Below, in pieces: positions 62,701 through 64,000 of a stretch of DNA of 64,000 nucleotides; the first letter of the stretch is position 1; each line of letters begins with the position of its first letter. This stretch comes from CALGFI01 sp963786805. Lineage in GTDB: Bacteria > Actinomycetota > UBA4738 > HRBIN12. The notes beneath the pieces are model-generated. The model saw only the letters and a program-made list of their open reading frames with translations. It had not been told where the DNA came from and ran no database searches. Location: positions 434,001 to 498,000 of the forward strand of contig CAWBAK010000004.1 of the NCBI GenBank assembly GCA_963786805.1, read 5' to 3'. A program made the translations under genes and the position numbers.

Positions 62701-62978
62701 GTCGGCGGAAGCCCGTGCATCGCCGCGAGCCCGGTCGTGACGAGGACGAAGGGCCCCGCGGCGCCCCGGAGCCGGCGGACGGCGTCCGCCCGTCGAGCGG
62801 CGACCTCCGGCGACGGGCTGATCCCCTCGTACGGCAGGGCCTCCCACGGCGGGAGGTAGGCGACGCGGTCGGCGCCGAGCCACGCCTTCGCCCCGCGAAC
62901 GAGGGTCTCCGCCTCTCGTGGACCGGCGGCGACCACCATGACCGGCGCATCGAGCGCCCGAGCGAGCGCCGACACCAC
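59706..62978 (-). CDS. mfd: Transcription-repair coupling factor Mfd
   Basis: 1090 residues from GTG 62978. It releases RNA polymerase stalled at lesions and recruits UvrA. UvrB-like N-domain (VAYLPPWEALPYEGISPSPE, VRRLRGAAGPFVLVTTGLAAM), CarD-like RNAP-binding domain (GEFAVHRVHGVARYMGIQRR), SF2 helicase with Walker A GDVGFGKTE, DEEQ box VVDEEQRFG and TMTATPIPRTL, motif VI QLRGRVGRS, and the C-terminal TRCF domain. Homologous sequence (SDAFERLLTERARPVLARAD) continues upstream to about 63094 with no ATG, GTG or TTG in frame, so the real start is probably further upstream, with a one-base shift or a rare start codon. Confidence 0.96.
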   Translation of the reverse strand: MVSALARALDAPVMVVAAGPREAETLVRGAKAWLGADRVAYLPPWEALPYEGISPSPEVAARRADAVRRLRGAAGPFVLVTTGLAAMHGLPPTLGAAPPVELVAGDELPPDVLAERLVGLGYLRTDVIEHRGEFAVRGGVLDVFPGTARRPVRLEYWGDEIESLREFSPSSQLSTAPVKRIDVPPVRELIVDEEVRARAAALAPKHLDRFRDMLQRVADGLHVEGMESLAPLLFDELPTPAQVMPKGSWAVLAQARRTRDRAAQAFEEGRALADASEWPGPPALVALEEALGDRPQLHLSEFTEGIDLGLTHWGSAQGNPAELAKRAGGLHERGYRVVITAGGHGSLERAKEVLGTAVDEAVEAELANGFVFDAGKVAVATEEDLFGSRRHTRSAPRFTSRKQDTLAEELETGEFAVHRVHGVARYMGIQRRAIAGAERDYMVLEYAQGDRLSVPTDQVGMVARYVGGDVPRLSRLGTSDWARATTRVKRAVKDMAGELVRLYSVRMSVEGHAFGPDTPWQAELEDAFPHAETGDQLTAIEEVKADMERPKPMDRLICGDVGFGKTEIAVRAAFKAVMEGKQVAVLVPTTLLAEQHFITFSERFAPFPVKVAMLSRFVSKAEQDRVVEDLKKGAVDVVIGTHRLLSRDIGFKDVGLLVVDEEQRFGVAHKERLKRLRAQVDVLTMTATPIPRTLEMALTGIRDMSTIDTPPEDRQPVLTYVGQYDEGLALGAVRRELLREGQVFWVHNRVATIDRQVAWLQEQVPEARIVVAHGQMDESVLEQQMMRFWDRDADVLVCTVIIESGLDVPNANTLVVDSSHLLGLAQMYQLRGRVGRSPERAFSYFFFPPQRELSEEAHERLTTISRHQALGSGFQIALRDLEIRGAGNVLGAEQHGHIAAVGFDTYARLLQESVAEMKGEPLPEEKEIRIDLPVKAFVPPGWVAQEALRLDLYRRIATAGAHDVLERVRSETVDRYGRLPAEVETLFAVASLRVTAGVLGIDEISTYKQQVRVRSVELPSELEVDLTERVPEATYHPTTRTLNLEPGRIAGADLPGWIEDALRRATGLESASSSAAVGPAPPSLAKAERI
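59712..59743 (-). terminator. Perfect 15-bp hairpin at the end of mfd
   Basis: 59712-59726 pairs perfectly with 59729-59743 around an AA loop. It overlaps the last 11 codons and ends four bases before the mfd stop codon. The coding overlap is unusual; the stem would act as a terminator for mfd or protect its 3' end. Confidence 0.6.
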
Positions 62979-63182
62979 GAAATCCTCGGCGGCGTCGGCC
63001 CTGGCCAGGACCGGCCGGGCGCGCTCGGTCAGCAGACGCTCGAAGGCGTCCGAGCCGATCAGCGTGTCGAGCAGCCGTTCCAGAATGTCGATCCCGTCCC
63101 GTACAGCACGAAGAGACCGGGTTCGGCGAACCAGGCCTATCCCGATTGTAGAGCGCCTCGAAGGCGCCGAATGCCCGAGGGT

Positions 63183-64000
63183 TCAGACGAGCGACTCGAG
63201 GGCGAGCGAAACCGCGGCGTCCGGCGTCAGCCTCCGGCCTGCATCCCATCCGAGCGCGAATGTGGAGTCGTCGAGCTCCCTGCGGACCCTTGTGAGCGTC
63301 CGCTGGATCTCTGAACTCAGCCACGGACGCACGCTCATGCCGATCTCCTCGCGCAGAGCTTCCGAGCCCCCCAGTAGCCGTACTGCCACATCCGGCTGTC
63401 CCATCAGGGCGGTGATGTCTGCGCAGCGACAGAGCTCGATCGCGATCCCGCCGAGATCACCAAGATCTCGGTACAAGCGAACCGACTCCGCCGCGAGCGA
63501 GACGGCGTCCTCGACTCGGCCTTCGTCCGCCGCGTACGACGAAAGTGCACCGAGCGTGGTCGCCATGATCGGCGCGTTGCCGAGCGCACGGGCTCGAGCG
63601 AGGTTCTCCTCGTGGGTCGCCCGGGCGCGCGTTCGATCACCCAGCGTGTCGTACATCCACGCGATCAGGCGAGTGGCCAAGAACCAGTGGTGCCGATCGC
63701 CGAGCTCGCGAAACGCGTCCGCGGCCTCTTCGAACAACCGCCTCGCCATTTCAGGTTCCTCTTGATCCGCGGCGGCGTGACCCAACAGGAGGAGCGAGTA
63801 CCCGGCGCCCCACCGATCCCCGAGCGATCGATGGAGCGCAAGCGCTTCGTCGCCCCAGCGTTGCACGCTCGCGGCGTCACCGGTATCGATCGCGAGGTCC
63901 GCGGCGCCGAGGAGTGCCCTCGCTCGAGCCGCCGTCGGACGGTCATCGGCCCTGAGCGCGTCCTCGACGCGACGCCGGCCTTCGACGAGATGGAATCGCA
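63183..64000 (-). CDS. TPR-repeat C-terminal region of a large regulator (partial, N-terminus off the right edge)
   Basis: About 272 residues visible, open at the right edge. Tandem TPR units (RWGAGYSLLLLGHAAADQEE, RHHWFLATRLIAWMYDTLGDR, ALGNAPIMATTLGALSSYAAD) and a terminal block PDVAVRLLGGSEALREEIG ... FALGWDAGRRLTPDAAVSLALE, which is typical of the end of NB-ARC/TPR signal-transduction ATPases of the AfsR or LuxR/adenylate-cyclase type. The catalytic and DNA-binding parts are outside the window. Confidence 0.8.
   Translation of the reverse strand, partial: RFHLVEGRRRVEDALRADDRPTAARARALLGAADLAIDTGDAASVQRWGDEALALHRSLGDRWGAGYSLLLLGHAAADQEEPEMARRLFEEAADAFRELGDRHHWFLATRLIAWMYDTLGDRTRARATHEENLARARALGNAPIMATTLGALSSYAADEGRVEDAVSLAAESVRLYRDLGDLGGIAIELCRCADITALMGQPDVAVRLLGGSEALREEIGMSVRPWLSSEIQRTLTRVRRELDDSTFALGWDAGRRLTPDAAVSLALESLV

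Noticed and set aside
60093..63314. A 1073-codon open frame on the plus strand opposite mfd, and similar long frames opposite the RTX genes (35705-37429, 37927-40122) and opposite genes at 22241-24904
   Set aside because: In this high-GC DNA antisense frames stay open by codon bias. Their products are Arg-, Asp- and Val-rich without domains, and the opposite strand codes clear families.
1..64000. Horizontal transfer or prophage island
   Set aside because: No integrase, transposase, phage structural gene, att repeats or tRNA-flanked boundary could be found; base composition looks uniform by eye.

Overview
The window is high-GC, densely coded DNA from an actinobacterium, most likely a deep-branching or uncultured lineage of Actinomycetota. 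Four things point there: the phosphomutase / DUF3090 / SCO1664-family trio found almost only in Actinobacteria, the eno-ftsB-DUF501-Ppx neighbourhood, a Tad pilus locus with no outer-membrane secretin, and many genes whose -10 box (TAGRCT, TAGGAT or TACAAT type) sits only 6-9 bases before an ATG or GTG start, as in leaderless transcripts. I see no insertion sequence, integrase, phage gene, CRISPR array or rRNA operon. There is one tRNA, tRNA-Leu(UAA).

Layout. 1-5.2 kb: the phosphate importer operon pstSCAB on the minus strand (pstB runs off the left edge), divergent from a PhoR-type sensor kinase. The divergent promoter carries an 11-bp-phased PHO-box-like array. 5.2-13.2 kb: the actinobacterial trio, a small ECF sigma factor coupled to an O6-alkylguanine repair protein, two lipoproteins, a rhomboid protease, a PQQ-type propeller protein and prephenate dehydratase. 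13.3-22.9 kb: a Tad/Flp pilus locus (flp, tadE, tadG-like, cpaB, tadZ, tadA, tadB, tadC) followed upstream by three NarL/LuxR response regulators, one of which lacks the phosphoacceptor aspartate. 23-31 kb: a YyaL-type thioredoxin-domain protein, an ArsR/SRPBCC pair with its operator, a channel-like membrane protein, a cyclophilin, and a first polyamine-type ABC importer (potDBC, no ATPase gene).

31-45 kb is an island of exported proteins. It holds three proteins with RTX-like GGxGxD repeats, an IPT/TIG repeat protein, a phosphodiester glycosidase, a phospholipase-C-like phosphoesterase, an M23 peptidase, the wreck of a sulfatase gene, and an ECF sigma factor fused through a membrane segment to an extracytoplasmic domain. 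That sigma factor lies directly upstream of one RTX gene, whose leader is highly structured. This is the best candidate for a little-described system in the window. 45.5-51.7 kb: OsmC, cupredoxin, cupin, a second polyamine-type importer also without an ATPase gene (its first permease gene is broken in three places), a UGT-type glycosyltransferase and DoxX. 51.8-64 kb: housekeeping genes on the minus strand: tRNA-Leu, a secreted cyclophilin, a DUF501-Ppx/GppA fusion, an S1-domain protein, ftsB, eno, mazG, a PrsA-like foldase and mfd, ending in a truncated TPR regulator.

A caution for any reader: eleven otherwise well-conserved genes need one or more single-base shifts to read through. Most lie between 31 and 49 kb and one shift is at a run of six identical bases. 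I treat most of these as probable indel errors in the assembled sequence, not as biology, and give the merged gene span for each.
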